Assembly (NCBI GenBank): GCA_045613745.1
Contig: JAZLBP010000007.1
Location: 124,001 to 188,000, forward strand
Direction: 5' to 3'
Source of the DNA: UBA940 sp045613745
Lineage (GTDB): Bacteria; Bacteroidota; Bacteroidia; Bacteroidales; Rikenellaceae
Length of the DNA stretch: 64,000 nucleotides
The notes under the pieces were generated by a model. It worked only from the letters and a program-made list of their open reading frames with translations, searched no databases and was not told the origin of the DNA. Below, one piece after another: positions 27,322 to 36,359 of this stretch. The position numbers and the translations under genes are program-made. The stretch's first letter is position 1. The number at the start of each line of letters is the position of its first letter.

Positions 27322-27441
27322 GGAATTGTATAACAAGAGCATATTCAAGGCTTGCGAAACGCGAGAAACCGCAGCATACTCGGATGTATGTGAGGATTTC
27401 GAGCGTGAGCGCAACGAAGAAGATGCCTTGTTAGACGATTT
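27322..27441. repeat. Structured intergenic repeat, copy 1
   Basis: It lies immediately behind the stop codon of the guanylyltransferase gene (minus strand). The outer arms TAACAAG (27331-27337) and CTTGTTA (27427-27433) and inner arms CATAC (27375-27379) and GTATG (27386-27390) are complementary. Between them are the conserved blocks GCGAAACGCGAGAAA and ATTTCGAGCGTGAGCG. Copies 2 and 3 sit behind rny and groEL. Confidence 0.65.
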
Positions 27442-28512
27442 CTACAAATACTTGTCGCCGCCCTCGAATTGCAGGCGATTGGTCACTTGCTTGATGTCCT
27501 GTTCGCGGCTCTTGGGATAGACCAGCAGAACGTCGTCGGTATCAACAACGATATAGTCATCTAGGCCATCGACAACCACAAGTTTGTCGGCCGAGTGGCG
27601 AACGATACAGTTGGTGGTGTTGCTCAACAGCGAGCCTGCGTCGGCGACATTTCCCGCCTCATCTTTGGCCGAGTTTTGGTAGAGCGAAGCCCACGTACCG
27701 AGGTCGCTCCAACCGAAGTCACAACAGCGCACATACACCTGCGAGGAGCGCTCCAACACACCATAGTCGATGGATATGGATTTACATTGGGGATAGATGC
27801 GGCTGATGGCGTCGTTCTCGGCAGGTGTTGCAAACTGTTCGCGCTCGGCGTTGAACAGGTTGTATTGCTCGGGCAGATAGTTTTTCAGCTCGCGCAGGAT
27901 GGTCGCATTTTGCCACACGAAGATGCCCGCATTCCACACAAACTCGCCACTTGCCACAAAGCTCTCGGCAAGTTGGAGGTTGGGTTTCTCGGTGAAGGTC
28001 TTGACGGGCGAAATACCACCGCGGTCGCCCACCTGAATATAGCCATAACCCGTGTCGGGACGCGAAGGCACAATTCCGAGGGTCATCAGCGAGTCGTGGG
28101 TGCGCACAAAATCGACGCACTCGGCGATATTGGAACGGAACTCCTGCTCATCAAGAATCAAGTGGTCGGCAGGACTGACAACCATTGTGGCATTGGGGTT
28201 GAGTGCCGCCAGACGGAACGCCGCGTAGGCGATGCAGGGCGCGGTATTGCGTCCCACGGGCTCACACAGAATCTGCTCGCGCGAGAGTTCGGGCAGGTGC
28301 TCGGCCACAAGGTCGGCATAGGCGCCATTGGTCACAACCAGAAAGTTTTCGGAGGGAATCATCCCTGCAAAGCGCTCGTAGGTGTGTCGGATGAACGACT
28401 TGCCCGTACCCAGAATATCGAGAAATTGTTTGGGCGTATGCTTGCGGCTGACAGGCCAAAAACGGCTGCCCACACCGCCTGCCATAATGACACAATAGAG
28501 GTTTTTGTCCAT
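27442..28512 (-). CDS. Mannose-1-phosphate guanylyltransferase
   Basis: A 356-residue nucleotidyltransferase that makes GDP-mannose from GTP and mannose-1-phosphate. The N-terminal pyrophosphorylase motif is MAGGVGSRFWPVSR at residues 9-22. VVSPADHLI near residue 100 and FTEKPNLQLAESF near residue 166 are typical. The length corresponds to the guanylyltransferase domain alone; the phosphomannose isomerase domain seen in ManC fusions is absent. The start at 28512 matches the conserved beginning and lies 31 nt after a TATCTTTG box. GDP-mannose would feed glycan or GDP-fucose synthesis; no such cluster is in view. Confidence 0.92.
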   Translation of the reverse strand: MDKNLYCVIMAGGVGSRFWPVSRKHTPKQFLDILGTGKSFIRHTYERFAGMIPSENFLVVTNGAYADLVAEHLPELSREQILCEPVGRNTAPCIAYAAFRLAALNPNATMVVSPADHLILDEQEFRSNIAECVDFVRTHDSLMTLGIVPSRPDTGYGYIQVGDRGGISPVKTFTEKPNLQLAESFVASGEFVWNAGIFVWQNATILRELKNYLPEQYNLFNAEREQFATPAENDAISRIYPQCKSISIDYGVLERSSQVYVRCCDFGWSDLGTWASLYQNSAKDEAGNVADAGSLLSNTTNCIVRHSADKLVVVDGLDDYIVVDTDDVLLVYPKSREQDIKQVTNRLQFEGGDKYL

Positions 28513-28543
28513 ATTTCGGAGTGCGTAAAGTGGTTTATCTTTA

Positions 28544-28551
28544 CAAAGATA
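28544..28551 (-). promoter_or_regulatory. -7 box of the guanylyltransferase gene
   Basis: The minus strand reads TATCTTTG, 31 nt before the ATG. It is only 22 bp away from the divergent pssA -7 box, so the two promoters overlap. Confidence 0.65.
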
Positions 28552-28573
28552 ACTATTTTTTCGGGAAAAAGAG

Positions 28574-28581
28574 TACCTTTG
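28574..28581 (+). promoter_or_regulatory. pssA: -7 box of the pssA promoter
   Basis: TACCTTTG lies 23 nt before the pssA ATG at 28605. Confidence 0.65.
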
Positions 28582-28604
28582 CACCGAAATTATTGCTTTT
28601 CACT

Positions 28605-29309
28605 ATGAAAATACGTCTTATCACAATCCCCAATTTGCTCACACTGGCAAATATGATGTGCGGAATTCTGGCCATCATCAGCACTCTGGTTCTCGACAAT
28701 ATGGAGGCCGCTTTTGTGCTTTTGATTATCGCGGCGCTGTTCGACTTTTTTGACGGAATGGCGGCTCGCGCGCTCAACCAACCCTCGCCCCTCGGAACTC
28801 AACTCGACTCGCTGAGCGATGTGGTCAGCTTTGGCGTGGCTCCCGCAATTATGATGATAGGAATGTGGCAACTCTCGCCCTCGCTGTGGGGAGTGCCCGA
28901 CGCGCTGGGTTATGTCCTGCTGGCGGTGGCGGCTTTCTCGTCGTTGAGGCTGGCGAAATTCAATATCGACGACTCGCAAACCACCGAGTTTGAGGGACTT
29001 GCAACCCCCGCTAACGCGCTTATGCTGGGCGCAATGGCTGTGATGGTCGAGCGCGGCGAGTGGACTCTGTGTCGCGAGGCTCTGCTGATTTTGGCGGCCG
29101 TAAGCTGTCTGCTGTTGGTGTGCCAAATCCGAATGTTCTCGTTCAAGTTCAAGGGATTCGCGTGGAAGGGTAACGAGATTCGCTTCATCTTTATCGCCGC
29201 GGCGGCAGCGCTCGTGGGAGTGTTTGGCATTGGCGGTGTGGCGTGGACAATCGTGCTTTACATCGCCCTTTCGAGCGTGCTTCACGTAGTGAAGATGCTC
29301 AAAAAATAG
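28605..29309 (+). CDS. pssA: CDP-diacylglycerol-serine O-phosphatidyltransferase
   Basis: A 234-residue membrane enzyme of the CDP-alcohol phosphatidyltransferase family that makes phosphatidylserine, the precursor of phosphatidylethanolamine. The signature DG-x2-AR-x8-G-x3-D-x3-D is present as DFFDGMAARAL near residue 49 followed by GTQLDSLSDVVSFG. TIPNLLTLANMMCG at the N-terminus is typical of the PssA type. About seven hydrophobic helices are visible. The start is at ATG 28605, behind the promoter; earlier in-frame codons lie upstream of it. Confidence 0.94.
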   Translation: MKIRLITIPNLLTLANMMCGILAIISTLVLDNMEAAFVLLIIAALFDFFDGMAARALNQPSPLGTQLDSLSDVVSFGVAPAIMMIGMWQLSPSLWGVPDALGYVLLAVAAFSSLRLAKFNIDDSQTTEFEGLATPANALMLGAMAVMVERGEWTLCREALLILAAVSCLLLVCQIRMFSFKFKGFAWKGNEIRFIFIAAAAALVGVFGIGGVAWTIVLYIALSSVLHVVKMLKK

Positions 29310-29328
29310 GAATCCAAGTAATTTTTAC

Positions 29329-29336
29329 TATCTTTG
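29329..29336 (+). promoter_or_regulatory. -7 box of the porin gene
   Basis: TATCTTTG lies 20 nt before the ATG at 29357, so the porin and transglycosylase genes need not depend on pssA transcription. Confidence 0.65.
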
Positions 29337-29356
29337 CGCGTTCTATACCAAGACGA

Positions 29357-31456
29357 ATGACAAAAACAACGATGATGAAATATGTGCTGATGGCTGTCGT
29401 GGCGGTGCTGTGTGCCTTGCCCGGCGTGTCGTATGCACAAAAGCCGTCGTCGCAAAAAACGTCATCCAACGAATTCTTTGGCGCAGGCAGCGAAGCCGCT
29501 GCGGATGAGCAACAAGCCGACTCGACCAAAAAGAAAAAAGAGAGAGTCAAACGTCCGCTTGAATCCTATCACTTCGACGACTCGACACGTTCGACACGAA
29601 TCATCGTGTGGAACATCGACCGATATACCAACCACATCCGCAACGTCGGCATCGACACAATGCAGACAGGATTCCAAATCCAATACCCCAACCTGCGCGA
29701 CGAGGTGGGTGGTGCGTGGTTGGGCAACATCGGCTCGGCAACCTATCCGTTGAGCTACTTCCGTCGCACAACATCGTCGAAACACGCTTTCTCCAATGTG
29801 TACGAAGTGTATAACCTCGACATCGACGACGTGCGTTTCTTCAACGTCAAAAAGCCCCACACCCGATTGGAGTACATTATGGCGGGTCAGACCTCGAAAC
29901 TCGAAGAGGACTTTGCCGTAACCCACGCCCAAAACATCACACCCGAGTGGGGATTCAACGTCGATTACCGCACCCGAGGTACACGAGGTGTGTATATGTG
30001 GCAGAATACGCGCGATAAGCACCTGAGCCTTGTCACCAACTATACGGGAAAGAAGTACTCGATGCACGCGGGATTTGTCAACAACAGCTATGTCATCCGC
30101 GAGAACGGCGGTCTGGTTGACGACCGTATGGTCAAGGACTCGCTGCACAACTACGAGATCTCGACAACCATCCCGATGAAGCTCAGCGACGCCCGCAACC
30201 GCATCAAAAACAACTCATTCTTCCTGACACAGACCTATGGTATTCCGTTCAAGCGTGTGACGCAGAACGACTTTACCATTGGCGATATGCCTGTGTTGTT
30301 TGTGGGTCACGAGTTTGAGTACAACCGTTGGAGCCGCAAGTACACCGACACCTACTCGGGTTGCGAGTACAATAACGTGCTCGACAGCCTACCCAACAAG
30401 AAATACAACTTCTACGAAAACTGGTTTATCAACTCCACCGAATCGCGCGACTCGACCTTCGAGAGTTCGCTCGAAAACCGCGTGTTCATCCAGTTCCAGC
30501 CGTGGGACCGCAACGGCGTAATCGGTGTGATTGACGCAGGTGTGGGTGTGGATGTCGAGAAGTTCTATCAGTTCAACCTCGACCAATACATCACAGCCAA
30601 TCGCTCGGCCGAAACCAAGACCTCGTACTACGCCTACGGAGGTGCAAGCGGTAACGTGCGCAAGTACTTCGACTGGAAGGCCGACGCACGAATTCACCCC
30701 TTCGGTTATCGTGCGGGCGAGGTGTCGATTGGCGGCCAAGCCAAAGCAAGTCTGTATGCCAAGGGTAAACCTATCTCGGTGGGCGGCTACTTCCGCTACG
30801 AGCACCGCAAGCCCGACTATTGGAAACAACAATACTACTCTAACCACTTTATGTGGAACAACTCGTTCGGTTTTACCGACGAGACCCGTTTTGGTGTGAC
30901 ATTCGACCTTCCCATCGCAGGTTTCAACGCAGGTTTCGACCAGAGCGTTGTGACGGGTCATATCTACTACGGCACCGACTTCAAACCCCATCAGCACGCC
31001 GACGCTGTGAGTGTTTCAAGCCTCTACCTGCGCGAGGATCTTGCCATCAAGGACTTCCACCTCAACCACCGAGTACAGGTACAGTGGAGTACCGCACAGG
31101 AGATTATCCCCGTACCCTTGGTTGCGGCCTATCTGTCGTACTTCTACGAGTTCAACGTGGTTAAGAACGTGCTCCGTATGCAGGTGGGTATCGACGGCCG
31201 CTACAACACCAAGTATTACGCTATGGGCTACAACCCTGCGACCGGCCAGTTCTACAACCAACGCGACACCGAGGTCGGCAACTATGTCTATTTGGACGCA
31301 TTCATTTCGGCCAAATGGAAACGAATGAGAATCCTACTAAAACTACAACACTTTAACCAAAACCTGTGGGGACGACGCGAATACTTCACCGTCGCGCACT
31401 ACCCGCTTAACCCGCGTATTTTCAAAATCGGAGTATCGTGGATGTTCTACGATTAA
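29357..31456 (+). CDS. Putative outer membrane porin (Porin_10-like)
   Basis: A 699-residue protein with a signal peptide (MMKYVLMAVVAVLCALPGVSYA), a charged lysine-rich linker at about residues 45-60, and then a long beta-strand-rich region with alternating aromatic and polar residues. It ends in FKIGVSWMFYD, with an aromatic near the C-terminus as in outer membrane barrels. The pattern (YPNLRDEVGGAWLGNIGSA near residue 105) matches the Bacteroidetes putative porin family. Substrate unknown. An alternative start is ATG 29372. It is followed 13 bp later by a lytic transglycosylase gene. Confidence 0.8.
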   Translation: MTKTTMMKYVLMAVVAVLCALPGVSYAQKPSSQKTSSNEFFGAGSEAAADEQQADSTKKKKERVKRPLESYHFDDSTRSTRIIVWNIDRYTNHIRNVGIDTMQTGFQIQYPNLRDEVGGAWLGNIGSATYPLSYFRRTTSSKHAFSNVYEVYNLDIDDVRFFNVKKPHTRLEYIMAGQTSKLEEDFAVTHAQNITPEWGFNVDYRTRGTRGVYMWQNTRDKHLSLVTNYTGKKYSMHAGFVNNSYVIRENGGLVDDRMVKDSLHNYEISTTIPMKLSDARNRIKNNSFFLTQTYGIPFKRVTQNDFTIGDMPVLFVGHEFEYNRWSRKYTDTYSGCEYNNVLDSLPNKKYNFYENWFINSTESRDSTFESSLENRVFIQFQPWDRNGVIGVIDAGVGVDVEKFYQFNLDQYITANRSAETKTSYYAYGGASGNVRKYFDWKADARIHPFGYRAGEVSIGGQAKASLYAKGKPISVGGYFRYEHRKPDYWKQQYYSNHFMWNNSFGFTDETRFGVTFDLPIAGFNAGFDQSVVTGHIYYGTDFKPHQHADAVSVSSLYLREDLAIKDFHLNHRVQVQWSTAQEIIPVPLVAAYLSYFYEFNVVKNVLRMQVGIDGRYNTKYYAMGYNPATGQFYNQRDTEVGNYVYLDAFISAKWKRMRILLKLQHFNQNLWGRREYFTVAHYPLNPRIFKIGVSWMFYD

Positions 31457-31469
31457 TGTGTTTACGTAA

Positions 31470-32174
31470 ATGATTAAACTGAGCAGTAAGACAAAATTTA
31501 TTCTGGCGCTTCTGGCGCTCGTGGCCGTTATTACCACACTCAACGTGCCCTTTGACCGCGAGCCCGAACCACAGACTACACGCGACAACCTCGCACCCAT
31601 CGAGGAGACTACACCCGAACGCGAAGAGGTAATCTCGCCCTACGACAGTATCATCCGCCGTGTTGCTCTGCGCTACGGCTACGACTGGCGCTTCATTTCG
31701 GCTGTAGCCTACACCGAGTCCAAATTCAACCAATCGGCAGCCTCGGGCGCAGGTGCAGTGGGACTTATGCAAATCACCCCCATTGTGGCCGAACGCTACG
31801 GCGCACCCCTCGATTCGCTGGGCAACCCCGCACTCAACATTGAACTGGGCGTCAAGCTGTTGGCTCACTATGGCGACTGCTTCACCTTCCCCGCAGACAT
31901 CGACCCCAAGGATCGCATCAGCATTGTGCTTGCGAGCTACAACTGCGGTATCGGCCACCTGTTTGACGTTCGCCGCCTTGCACAAAACAACGGCGAGGAC
32001 CACAACTCGTGGGAGGTGTTGCAGAAGTATCTCCGTATGAAAAACGACCCCGAGGTGTACGGCGACTCGACTCTGGTACGTTGCGGCCGCTTCGAGGATC
32101 ACGTTCAAACCATCGGCTTCGTACGCAAGGTTTTGAGCCGCTACGACTACTATTGCGGCCTGACCGAAATCTAA
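31470..32174 (+). CDS. Membrane-anchored lytic transglycosylase (SLT domain)
   Basis: A 234-residue protein with an N-terminal hydrophobic anchor (residues 8-24) and an SLT/MltF-type lysozyme-like domain from about residue 60. The catalytic glutamate is in AVAYTESKFNQSA, followed by GAGAVGLMQITP, and later ASYNCGIGHL supplies the substrate-binding tyrosine/asparagine block. It cleaves peptidoglycan glycan strands in the periplasm. The 13-bp spacing suggests co-transcription with the porin gene; cell wall remodelling to admit the porin is a possible link (inference). Confidence 0.9.
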   Translation: MIKLSSKTKFILALLALVAVITTLNVPFDREPEPQTTRDNLAPIEETTPEREEVISPYDSIIRRVALRYGYDWRFISAVAYTESKFNQSAASGAGAVGLMQITPIVAERYGAPLDSLGNPALNIELGVKLLAHYGDCFTFPADIDPKDRISIVLASYNCGIGHLFDVRRLAQNNGEDHNSWEVLQKYLRMKNDPEVYGDSTLVRCGRFEDHVQTIGFVRKVLSRYDYYCGLTEI

Positions 32175-32196
32175 CCCTGCCGCAACCCCAAGAGGG

Positions 32197-32281
32197 CACA
32201 GAAGGCGCAGGAAACGGCACAGAGGGCAAGAGGCCACGCATAGAGAACAAGAGGTTACGCACAGAGGGAAAGAGGGCGGCA
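32197..32281. repeat. Four degenerate 21-bp tandem repeats
   Basis: Units begin at 32197, 32218, 32239 and 32260, each close to CACAGAGGGCAAGAGGCCACG. They lie just behind the transglycosylase stop codon. The rest of the 355-bp gap to groEL holds purine-rich sequence with a run of nine C near 32378, a terminator, and a truncated structured repeat. Confidence 0.7.
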
Positions 32282-32413
32282 CAAAGTACGCAAGTTCACG
32301 AGCACGCAACACCCAAAGAGCGCCATCTAAAAGGCAAACTCAACCCAAAGGCGCCCCCCTCTTCAAAGGTATCCCCCCCCCAAAAAAAAGAATACATATC
32401 ACATCAAGCTATA

Positions 32414-32452
32414 CAAAAAGGGCCGTCCCAAAGTGGGACAGCCCTTTTTTCT
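32414..32452. terminator. Bidirectional terminator between transglycosylase and groEL
   Basis: The stem AAGGGC-GTCCC / GGGAC-GCCCTT has one mismatch and is flanked by A- and T-runs. Confidence 0.8.
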
Positions 32453-32480
32453 TTCCTATTTGGAAAAGTTAGATTCAATC

Positions 32481-32520
32481 TTCAAACCACAGCATACTCA
32501 ACGTATGCCTTGTTAGACAG
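32481..32520. repeat. Structured intergenic repeat, copy 3 (internally deleted)
   Basis: Behind the groEL stop codon. GCATAC (32492-32497) and GTATGC (32503-32508) form a hairpin followed by CTTGTTAGAC, as in copy 1, but the conserved arms GCGAAACGCGAG and TTTCGAGCGTGAGCG are missing. Confidence 0.5.
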
Positions 32521-32529
32521 CTTTTGGTA

Positions 32530-34158
32530 CTACATCATACCGTCCATTCCCATTGCGGGGTTGGGCATTGCGGGTGCGGGCTCTTTCTTCTCGGCCAACA
32601 CGCACTCGGTAGTAAGGAACATCGAAGCAATCGAAGCAGCGTTCTCCAAAGCTACACGGCTTACTTTGGTGGGGTCGATGATACCAGCCTCCAACATATC
32701 GCCATACTTGTCGGCACGAGCGTCGTAACCGAACGAACCTTTGCCCTCGCGTACTTTGTTCACAACTACGCTACCCTCGCCACCAGCGTTGGCAACGATT
32801 TGACGCAGAGGCTCCTCGATAGCGCGGCGTACGATTTGGATACCTGTGTTCTCGTCCTCGTTGTCGCCTTTGAGGTTCTCCAAAGCAGCGGTTGCGCGGA
32901 TGTAAGCAACACCACCACCGGGGATGATACCCTCCTCAACAGCTGCACGAGTAGCAGCCAGAGCATCGTCAACGCGGTCTTTCTTCTCTTTCATCTCAAC
33001 CTCCGAGGGAGCACCTACGTAGAGAACTGCAACACCGCCTGCCAATTTAGCCAGACGCTCTTGGAGTTTCTCGCGGTCGTAGTCCGAAGTGGTGGTCTCG
33101 ATGTTTTTGCGGATTTGCATAATGCGCGAGTCGATAGCAGCCTTGTCGCCCAAGCCGTTTACGATAGTGGTATTCTCTTTGGCGATGGTAATCTTCTCGG
33201 CCGAACCCAGCATCTCAACGGTTGCTTGGTCGAGTTTCAGACCTTTATCCTCCGATACTACAACACCACCTGTCAGGATAGCGATATCCTCCAACATCTC
33301 TTTACGACGGTCGCCGAAACCGGGAGCTTTAACAGCAGCGATTTTCAGTGCACCACGCATTTTGTTTACTACCAGAGCTGCCAATGCCTCACCATCAACA
33401 TCCTCGGCAATGATAACCAACGAGCGACCTTGTTGAGCTGCGGGCTCGAGGACACTCATAATCTCTTTCATGCTCGAGATTTTCTTGTCGGTAATCAGCA
33501 CGAGGGGACGCTCCATAACAGCCTCCATCTTCTCGGGATCGGTCATAAAGTAAGCCGAGATGTAACCACGGTCGAATTGCATACCCTCAACCACGTCAAC
33601 GTAGGTGTCGGTACCTTTCGCCTCCTCAACGGTGATAACGCCCTCTTTGTTTACTTTGCTCATAGCCTCGGCAATCAGAGCACCGATAGCACGGTCGTTG
33701 TTAGCCGAGATGGTAGCCACTTGCTCGATTTTGTCGATGTTGCCACCAACCTCGCTGCTTTGCTCGCGCAGGTTCTCAACCACAGCGGCAACAGCTTTGT
33801 CGATACCGCGTTTCAGGTCCATAGGATTAGCACCTGCGGTAACGTTTTTCAGACCCACGCCGATAATCGATTGTGCGAGTACGGTTGCAGTGGTAGTACC
33901 GTCACCAGCGTCGTCGTTGGTACGCGAAGCCACCTCTTTAACCATTTGTGCGCCCATATTGGCGAATTTGTCTTCGAGCTCGATCTCTTTTGCAACGCTC
34001 ACACCGTCCTTGGTCATTACGGGCGAACCGAATTTCTTGTCGATAATCACGTTGCGGCCTTTGGGACCGAGGGTAACTTTCACGGCGTTGCTCAGTGCGT
34101 CAACACCTTGTTTGAGGAGCTCACGCGCCTCTACATTATATTTAATCTCTTTTGCCAT
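32530..34158 (-). CDS. groEL: Chaperonin GroEL
   Basis: A 542-residue 60-kDa chaperonin, complete and of normal length. It opens with [20 protein letters not shown], and the nucleotide-binding [14 protein letters not shown] and [11 protein letters not shown] segments are intact. The C-terminus ends in [11 protein letters not shown], a short methionine/glycine tail. It folds proteins together with GroES, encoded 14 bp upstream. Confidence 0.98.
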   Translation of the reverse strand: MAKEIKYNVEARELLKQGVDALSNAVKVTLGPKGRNVIIDKKFGSPVMTKDGVSVAKEIELEDKFANMGAQMVKEVASRTNDDAGDGTTTATVLAQSIIGVGLKNVTAGANPMDLKRGIDKAVAAVVENLREQSSEVGGNIDKIEQVATISANNDRAIGALIAEAMSKVNKEGVITVEEAKGTDTYVDVVEGMQFDRGYISAYFMTDPEKMEAVMERPLVLITDKKISSMKEIMSVLEPAAQQGRSLVIIAEDVDGEALAALVVNKMRGALKIAAVKAPGFGDRRKEMLEDIAILTGGVVVSEDKGLKLDQATVEMLGSAEKITIAKENTTIVNGLGDKAAIDSRIMQIRKNIETTTSDYDREKLQERLAKLAGGVAVLYVGAPSEVEMKEKKDRVDDALAATRAAVEEGIIPGGGVAYIRATAALENLKGDNEDENTGIQIVRRAIEEPLRQIVANAGGEGSVVVNKVREGKGSFGYDARADKYGDMLEAGIIDPTKVSRVALENAASIASMFLTTECVLAEKKEPAPAMPNPAMGMDGMM

Positions 34159-34172
34159 TGTAGTGTCTTGTG

Positions 34173-34442
34173 TTAGATGATTGCCAAAATGTCGTTTTGA
34201 CGCATAATGAGGTAATCTTTACCGTCGACGTTGATTTCGGTACCCGAGTATTTGCCATAGAGCACTTGGTCGCCTACTTTCACCTCCATAGTCACCTCTG
34301 CGGTGCCGGGGCCTACAGCCACAACTTTACCTGCGAGGGGTTTCTCTTTTGCGGTATCGGGGATAAACAATCCACCAGCGGTTTTTTCTTCGGCGGGGTT
34401 GGGCTCAACCAACACGCGGTCCGAAAGCGGTTTTACGTTCAT
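34173..34442 (-). CDS. groES: Co-chaperonin GroES
   Basis: An 89-residue GroES with the opening [20 protein letters not shown], a mobile loop near residues 18-33 ([14 protein letters not shown]) and the C-terminal [14 protein letters not shown]. It is the first gene of groES-groEL. The region upstream carries paired TGNCA motifs that may be a heat-shock control site. Confidence 0.97.
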   Translation of the reverse strand: MNVKPLSDRVLVEPNPAEEKTAGGLFIPDTAKEKPLAGKVVAVGPGTAEVTMEVKVGDQVLYGKYSGTEINVDGKDYLIMRQNDILAII

Positions 34443-34537
34443 AGTCTTTTGTTGTTTTTATTAGATTAAAATATTTTCGTTGCTTTGATTGACCTAAGTC
34501 AAGGGTTTAGTTATCAATCCGTATGCCAAACCCGTTT

Positions 34538-34601
34538 TTCGCCTCATTTGTCAGTTTTTTGTTTGGGTGCGACTGCCAAAATGACACACCCACTGACAAA
34601 T
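34538..34601. promoter_or_regulatory. Inverted-repeat cluster upstream of groES
   Basis: ATTTGTCAGT near the left edge and ACTGACAAAT at the right edge are 10-bp inverted arms. TGGGTG/CACCCA lies inside them, and at the centre TGCCA and TGACA are separated by three A. This gives four TGNCA pentamers within 65 bp. The cluster lies about 100-160 bp upstream of the groES ATG. No CIRCE operator is present. It may bind a regulator, but this is inferred only from symmetry and location. Confidence 0.4.
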
Positions 34602-34605
34602 TACC

Positions 34606-34640
34606 ACAAAAACGAGCCGCACACGAGTCGGCTCGTTTCG
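34606..34640 (-). terminator. Terminator downstream of rny
   Basis: On the minus strand AAACGAGCCG, a 9-nt loop and CGGCTCGTTT are followed by T, about 130 bp behind the rny stop codon and upstream of the groES promoter region. Confidence 0.7.
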
Positions 34641-34670
34641 TAGAAATGTGTTTGTAATCGGATTACAAGG

Positions 34671-34767
34671 AATTTAATAAGATTGCGAAACGCGAGAAAG
34701 CGGAGTTTACCCAGCGTAAATGAGCATTTCGAGCGTGAGCGTAACGCAGAAAATACCTTATTAAATT
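34671..34767. repeat. Structured intergenic repeat, copy 2
   Basis: Perfect 11-bp outer arms AATTTAATAAG (34671-34681) and CTTATTAAATT (34757-34767); the right arm overlaps the rny stop codon. Inner arms TTTAC (34706-34710) and GTAAA (34716-34720). The conserved blocks GCGAAACGCGAGAAA and ATTTCGAGCGTGAGCG are shared with copy 1, while both stems differ in sequence but stay paired. Confidence 0.7.
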
Positions 34768-36307
34768 ACTTCGCGTAGCTTACAGCTCTGGTTTCACGAA
34801 TTACTGTAATCTTGACTTGTCCGGGATAGGTCATCTCGTCTTGAATCTTCTTGGCAATGTCGCGCGACAGTTGCTCGCTCTCGGCGTCGTTCAGCTTGTC
34901 GGCACCTACAATAACCCTCAACTCGCGACCAGCCTGAATAGCATAGGTCTTCATTACGCCGGGGTACGATTGTGCGATGTCCTCCATCTCTTTCAGACGT
35001 TTGATGTACGACTCAACAACCTCGCGGCGAGCACCGGGACGTGCACCCGAAATTGCGTCACACACCTGAACAATGGGGGCAATAAGCGAAGTCATCTCGG
35101 CCTCGTCGTGGTGCGAACCGATAGCATTGCAGATGTCGGGACGCTCCTTGTACTTCTCAGCCAACTTCATACCAATAATTGCGTGCGGCAGCTCGGGCTC
35201 GTCATCGGGCACCTTACCAATATCGTGCAACAGACCTGCGCGACGGGCAGTCTTGGCGTTCAAGCCCAGCTCCGAAGCCATAATACCACACAGGTTTGCA
35301 GTTTCGCGTGCGTGTTGCAACAGGTTTTGGCCATACGACGAACGGTATTTCATCTTACCAATCAGACGGATAAGCTCGGGGTGCAGGTTGTGGATACCCA
35401 AGTCGATTGCGGTACGTTTACCAACCTCGGCAATCTCGTCCTCGATTTGACGGGTAACTTTGGCAACAACCACCTCGATGGGTGCGGGGTGGATACGACC
35501 ATCCGACACAAGTTGGTGCAGAGCCAGACGTGCAATCTCGCGACGTACGGGGTCAAAGCCCGACAGAATGATAGCCTCGGGGGTGTCGTCAACGATAATC
35601 TCAACACCGGTTGCAGCCTCCAAAGCGCGGATATTACGACCCTCGCGACCGATAATGCGGCCTTTAACCTCGTCGTTATCAATATTGAACACGGTTACGG
35701 CGTTCTCCACTGCTGTCTCGGTAGCTACGCGTTGGATGGTTTGAATCACAATGCGTTTTGCCTCCTTGCCTGCGGTCATTTTGGCCTCCTCGATGGTGTC
35801 GTTCACATAGGTTGCGGCCTCGGCACGAGCCTCGGCTTTCATATTGTCCATCAACAACTCTTTGGCTTGCTCGCTGCTCATACCGCCGATTTGCTCCAAC
35901 AGAGTGTTTTGCTCCTTGATGGTTTGGGCGAGCTCCTCCTTACGTTTCTCGATTTGCGCAAGTTGTTGATTCAGGCTCTCTTTTTGTTTGTCGAGTTCGC
36001 TGTTTTTGCGGTCGAGTTCGCGTTGTTTGTTTTGCAATCCCTCTTCCACTTGTTTGGCGCGTTGCTCGCGTTGGTCCACCTTCGAATTGCGCTCGTTGAC
36101 GTTGCGCTCGTGCTCACTCTTGAGTTGAATGAACTTCTCTTTGGCTTGCAGAATTTTCTCCTTCTTTATTACTTCTCCTTGGGCTTCCGCCTCTTTGAGA
36201 ATGGCTTCACGCTTAGCTGCGGTGGACTTGTTCACCCCGAAGTAGGTGAGCAGACCCACAACCACAGCCGACACGGCAGCCGATGCTATTATCCATAATG
36301 TAGTCAT
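34766..36307 (-). CDS. rny: Ribonuclease Y
   Basis: A 513-residue membrane-anchored endoribonuclease that starts mRNA decay. An N-terminal transmembrane helix (residues 3-24) is followed by a charged coiled coil (about 30-190), a KH domain with [21 protein letters not shown] near residue 215, and an HD domain with LLHDIGK near residue 350 and GSHHDEAEM. All parts are complete. A probable 6S RNA gene lies just upstream. Confidence 0.96.
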   Translation of the reverse strand: MTTLWIIASAAVSAVVVGLLTYFGVNKSTAAKREAILKEAEAQGEVIKKEKILQAKEKFIQLKSEHERNVNERNSKVDQREQRAKQVEEGLQNKQRELDRKNSELDKQKESLNQQLAQIEKRKEELAQTIKEQNTLLEQIGGMSSEQAKELLMDNMKAEARAEAATYVNDTIEEAKMTAGKEAKRIVIQTIQRVATETAVENAVTVFNIDNDEVKGRIIGREGRNIRALEAATGVEIIVDDTPEAIILSGFDPVRREIARLALHQLVSDGRIHPAPIEVVVAKVTRQIEDEIAEVGKRTAIDLGIHNLHPELIRLIGKMKYRSSYGQNLLQHARETANLCGIMASELGLNAKTARRAGLLHDIGKVPDDEPELPHAIIGMKLAEKYKERPDICNAIGSHHDEAEMTSLIAPIVQVCDAISGARPGARREVVESYIKRLKEMEDIAQSYPGVMKTYAIQAGRELRVIVGADKLNDAESEQLSRDIAKKIQDEMTYPGQVKITVIRETRAVSYAK

Positions 36308-36359
36308 AAGTTTTAATTTAGATCGGTTAAGTTTATATTATATGGTTTGTTATGGTCAC

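Noticed and set aside
32197..32281. A possible CRISPR array
   Set aside because: The 21-bp units are directly adjacent with no spacers, and no cas genes are present.
34519..34536. A sigma-54-like -24/-12 site (TTGGCA, then TTGA) upstream of groES on the minus strand
   Set aside because: The highly conserved GC of the -12 element is replaced by GA, and no enhancer-binding regulator gene is nearby.
34443..34537. CIRCE operator for HrcA in front of groES
   Set aside because: No TTAGCACTC-N9-GAGTGCTAA or close variant is visible.
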